In this document: positions 61,300 to 64,000 of the stretch, one piece after another
How the letters are laid out: every line of letters starts with the position of its first letter
How positions within the stretch are numbered: the stretch's first letter is position 1
From: Flammeovirgaceae bacterium UBA2338
Lineage (GTDB): Bacteria; Bacteroidota; Bacteroidia; Cytophagales; Cyclobacteriaceae
DNA length: 64,000 nucleotides
Assembly: GCA_002344795.1 (NCBI GenBank)
Contig: DDUM01000056.1
Span: 30,319 to 94,318, forward strand
Direction: 5' to 3'
Program-made: the position numbers and the translations under genes
The notes under the pieces: generated by a model
What the model saw: the letters and a program-made list of their open reading frames with translations, nothing else
The model's database searches: none
What the model was told of the DNA's origin: nothing

Positions 61300-63828
61300 C
61301 TAAGCAGCGAACCGCTCTAAGTTGACATAATCTTTAATATACACCGGCACAACCTCTCTGTATTTGGGTGCTACTTCTTTGAATTGAGAAATGGTAAGCG
61401 TGGGATTGGTCTGCAATGCGTGAAAATCTTTGGCTTCAATAATTTGTCGTATATCCTGATCGACAATGTACGCCTTAAAAAAATATTTTAATGCCCTTAC
61501 ATTTACATCTTCTTCGGGCGGATAAATGGATACAAACTTATCGAACTCCTCTTCCAGCAACTCGTCTTTCGATTTGAATTTGGGAATGATCCCAAATATT
61601 TTTTCTACCACTTCGCGAATAGAAACCTTTCGATCAATTTTAGCCGCCTTGCGCAGTTTCTCCAGGTTAAAATATTCTTCCGGCTTATCAAATATCTCCG
61701 CTTGGATATGACTGATTACACTCTCCCAATTGCCCAGCTCAACATTCCTTTTAATGATATCATCCATCATGATACGGTCTTCAAATTTTTTGAACAGCTC
61801 GCGGTCTATTCGCATCCCTTCCGGGCCAATATTCTCTTCAACAAGGGTTAGAATTGGATCAGGCCGATAGCTGGTGAATTTGTCGATATCAATTCCTCCG
61901 CCACCTCCACCTTCACCACCATTTCTGGGCTTAGGAAGTTTTAACTTTTCATCATAATCGAATTTCTCTTCGAAGTATTCACAATTGGCAAAGAAATCAA
62001 AAAGCTTAAAAAGCGCTTTTTCTTCTCGCTTTGTTTCTTCTTCGCCTAATTCATTTTTGAACGTGTATTCAAAAGTGTTCTTACGTGTGCCTCGACCTTT
62101 TATTTGAACAAAGTCAGCGGGACTAAAAATAGGTCGCATCATGCACACATTCAGCAAGTCCGGGCAATCATAGCCGGTGGTCATCATCCCCACTGTCACG
62201 CATACTCTTGTTTTGCTGGACTTATACCCTTCCAACCAGGTGGTTTTTCCATTGAGGTTGTTGTTGGTAAAGTTGATGGTCATTTGTTGAGCATCACCTA
62301 CCTGAGAAGTGACTTGCACCGCAAAGTCAGAATTGTATTTGCCGGGATACAACTGATCGGCAAATTCGTTGAGCATTTCAGTAATCTTCCGTGCATGATT
62401 CTGGCTCACTCCAAAAATGATTGACTTTCCTATTTCCTGAGTGATGGGATCACGCAGTGCATTCTCAAGAAAGGTCCGGCAGGAAATACTGTTGGTCTTA
62501 TCCGAAAAGAATTTCTTCTCAAAATCGCTGGAAACGAAAACCTCAGTTACCTCACCTGCTTCGGTGGTAACGGTGACCGCATAGCCCTCATCAGAAAGTA
62601 ATTGTGTCGTAATCTCCGTGCGGGCATCCAACACTTTTGGATTGACAAGGAAGCCATCCTTTACACCATCCAATAAAGAGTAGCGATAGGTTGGGTCTCC
62701 GCCCTCGCAGCCAAAAGTAGAGTAAGTGTCGCGCAACATCCTGCGCTCAATCTCCCTCGGGTCATTGTCTCTCACTTTATCGGAATCAACACCTTTTAAA
62801 TAATCGCGCGGTGTTGCGGTAAGGCCCAATTTATAGCCATGAAAATATTCGAATACTGCCCGAGCGTTTCCCGAAATGGAGCGGTGCGCTTCATCAGAAA
62901 TAAGCAAGTCAAAGTCTGATGGCCTAAAGTCGTAACGATACCGATCGTTCGCCATCAACGACTGAATGGTAGTGACCACGATATCTGCCTTTTGCCAGTC
63001 CCCTTTATGTTCTTTATAAATAAAAGTGCTGTAGTCAGGTTTTAGGTAATTGGTGAATGCTTTCCATGCCTGGTCTTCCAACTCCAGCCTATCCACTAAA
63101 AACAGAACGCGTCTTGCATTTTGGGTTCTCAGAAATAATCGAATGACAGCCGCTGATGTCAAGGTCTTTCCTGTACCTGTAGCCATTTCGAAAAGAAAAC
63201 GATCTTTACCTTTGGCTACTGCTTTTTGTAATTCTTCAATTGCTTTAAGCTGATACTTACGCAGAAAACGCAATCCGTTCGTCCAGATAAAATCCTTACT
63301 GTCAGCAATGCTTCCGCCCCACTCAGGTCTTTCGGCATAGTCTGGCATTTGAACCTTCACTATGTAGTCATCGGCAACAATTTCTTTAGCCAATGATTTC
63401 CTATCTGGGTTCCATTCCTTGATTGCACCTATTTCATCGGGTGAAGGAAACTTGAAAATCGGCTTTGGATTTCCATTTCTTATATCCCATAGGTAATGGA
63501 CTATGCCATTAGAGAGAATTACAAAATTAGCCTCAACTGTCTTTGCATATTTTCTGGCCTGCTCCTTAGCGGCTAATGGATGAATGCTCTCCTTTTTTGC
63601 CTCAAGTACGCAGACCGGTTTGCTATTTGAATCAACAAGTAAAAAGTCAAGAGAGCCCTTCTTTGTTTTTTCGTAATCATCGCCCCACTTATCTATTGTT
63701 TCTTGAGTGATCTTAACTCTATTCTCAAGCAGGATATTAGCATCTCCATTCTCATCATCAAAAAACCTCCACCCTGCTTCTTCAAGGAGTTTGTTGATTC
63801 TTACTCTGGCCAGGGCTTCGTTCTTCAT
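61300..63828 (-). CDS. hsdR: Type I restriction enzyme endonuclease subunit (HsdR)
   Basis: ATP-dependent DNA translocase and nuclease of the restriction complex. 842 residues: N-terminal nuclease domain (about 1-150) with the PD-(D/E)XK-like core GSLDFLLVD then VCVLEAKKE, helicase domain 1 with Walker A FEMATGTGKTLTSAAV and DEAH box (LISDEAHRSI), helicase domain 2, and a C-terminal domain of the EcoEI R type (HLQAEIFDKPEEYFNLEKL-like region and final VVPVYIKDYVNLERF). A Gly-rich stretch (NGGEGGGGGGID) near residue 635 marks a linker. It is first in the operon; the fused M-S gene follows 11 bases later. Confidence 0.95.
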   Translation of the reverse strand: MKNEALARVRINKLLEEAGWRFFDDENGDANILLENRVKITQETIDKWGDDYEKTKKGSLDFLLVDSNSKPVCVLEAKKESIHPLAAKEQARKYAKTVEANFVILSNGIVHYLWDIRNGNPKPIFKFPSPDEIGAIKEWNPDRKSLAKEIVADDYIVKVQMPDYAERPEWGGSIADSKDFIWTNGLRFLRKYQLKAIEELQKAVAKGKDRFLFEMATGTGKTLTSAAVIRLFLRTQNARRVLFLVDRLELEDQAWKAFTNYLKPDYSTFIYKEHKGDWQKADIVVTTIQSLMANDRYRYDFRPSDFDLLISDEAHRSISGNARAVFEYFHGYKLGLTATPRDYLKGVDSDKVRDNDPREIERRMLRDTYSTFGCEGGDPTYRYSLLDGVKDGFLVNPKVLDARTEITTQLLSDEGYAVTVTTEAGEVTEVFVSSDFEKKFFSDKTNSISCRTFLENALRDPITQEIGKSIIFGVSQNHARKITEMLNEFADQLYPGKYNSDFAVQVTSQVGDAQQMTINFTNNNLNGKTTWLEGYKSSKTRVCVTVGMMTTGYDCPDLLNVCMMRPIFSPADFVQIKGRGTRKNTFEYTFKNELGEEETKREEKALFKLFDFFANCEYFEEKFDYDEKLKLPKPRNGGEGGGGGGIDIDKFTSYRPDPILTLVEENIGPEGMRIDRELFKKFEDRIMMDDIIKRNVELGNWESVISHIQAEIFDKPEEYFNLEKLRKAAKIDRKVSIREVVEKIFGIIPKFKSKDELLEEEFDKFVSIYPPEEDVNVRALKYFFKAYIVDQDIRQIIEAKDFHALQTNPTLTISQFKEVAPKYREVVPVYIKDYVNLERFAA

Positions 63829-63870
63829 TTGAAATATTGGGAACCCAATTTACGATCTTCCTTTGATTTT

Positions 63871-63890
63871 CCCACCTATTATTATGTGGG
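63871..63890. promoter_or_regulatory. Short hairpin upstream of hsdR
   Basis: CCCAC / GTGGG arms with a 10-base loop, 43-62 bases before the hsdR start. It could be a leader hairpin or operator; no other support. Confidence 0.25.
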
Positions 63891-63915
63891 GTAAAACTGA
63901 CCGGATTTGGGAATT

Positions 63916-63978
63916 GGTTGCCGGCTTCCAGTTGCCAGTTGCCAGTTGCCAGTTGCCGGTTGCCGGTTGCCGGTTACC
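63916..63978. repeat. Nine in-phase heptamer repeats (AGTTGCC/GGTTGCC)
   Basis: Nine consecutive 7-bp units in perfect phase: one GGTTGCC, GGCTTCC, four AGTTGCC, two GGTTGCC and GGTTACC. It is non-coding here and lies 88-150 bp upstream of the hsdR start. It looks like a slippage-prone tract. The window ends 22 bases after it, so a gene on the far side cannot be seen. Confidence 0.85.
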
Positions 63979-64000
63979 AGTTTGTAGAGTCCTAAATAGG

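Noticed and set aside
63916..63978. Possible CRISPR array
   Set aside because: Units are 7 bp and contiguous with no spacers; it is a simple tandem repeat.

Overview
The window looks like a chromosomal segment of a Bacteroidota bacterium, most likely of the order Cytophagales. The support is an ECF sigma / FecR / SusC (with STN domain) / SusD locus, many CarboxypepD_reg-like beta-barrel and TonB-family proteins, DUF5686 and DUF5777 proteins, GLPGLI-type proteins, few Shine-Dalgarno sequences and TAnnTTTG-type promoter elements. I see no rRNA, tRNA or CRISPR array. Two genes cross or approach the edges: the antiporter gene at the left edge is cut, and the right edge stops in repeats upstream of hsdR.

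Layout. 1-9.1 kb: end of a CPA antiporter, a YdjM-like membrane protein, MsrB lipoprotein, class II amidotransferase, L-2-hydroxyglutarate oxidase, a RidA-like protein, a ThiF/MoeB-rhodanese fusion and a sodium:solute symporter. 9.2-11.5 kb: an overlapping minus-strand operon of a SprB-like/cytochrome lipoprotein, YceI and DUF5777. 11.5-12.0 kb: a gene-free stretch with a perfect 96-bp direct repeat. 12.0-19.9 kb: translation genes (thrS-infC-rpmI-rplT), a DUF5686 outer-membrane protein, SanA-like and TrmH-like genes. 20.0-29.3 kb: an ECF sigma/FecR/SusC/SusD locus followed by two tandem cyclophilins. 29.4-34.2 kb: parE-parC. 34.4-43.2 kb: housekeeping and envelope genes (sterol-desaturase family, hbd, dapD, glycosyltransferase, FlgO/CsgG-like) and a RelE-type toxin-antitoxin pair. 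43.3-45.9 kb: a DtxR-family regulator and Nramp transporter with a clear operator palindrome in the promoter. 46.1-50.9 kb: a large plug-domain protein without a barrel, mnmE and a conserved small protein.

From about 50.9 kb the character changes. Genes become short, mostly unrecognised and separated by long intergenic stretches built from shared hairpin-rich repeat modules (50.9-55.9 kb). This leads into a minus-strand accessory block: a two-gene cassette of unknown function (55.9-56.9 kb), then a three-gene unit in the order toxin-like / XRE antitoxin / SecB-like chaperone (58.6-57.2 kb), directly downstream of a type I restriction-modification system whose HsdM and HsdS are one polypeptide (63.8-58.8 kb). 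The three-gene unit has the gene order of chaperone-controlled toxin-antitoxin (TAC) systems and a perfect palindrome upstream of its first gene. I regard it as the most interesting system here, especially because it sits beside a restriction-modification system.

Small repeated elements are spread through the whole window: a MITE-like element with CTGTCTCAAAAGT termini in three copies, the 96-bp direct repeat, the 51-56 kb module family, and nine in-phase heptamers about 90 bp upstream of hsdR.
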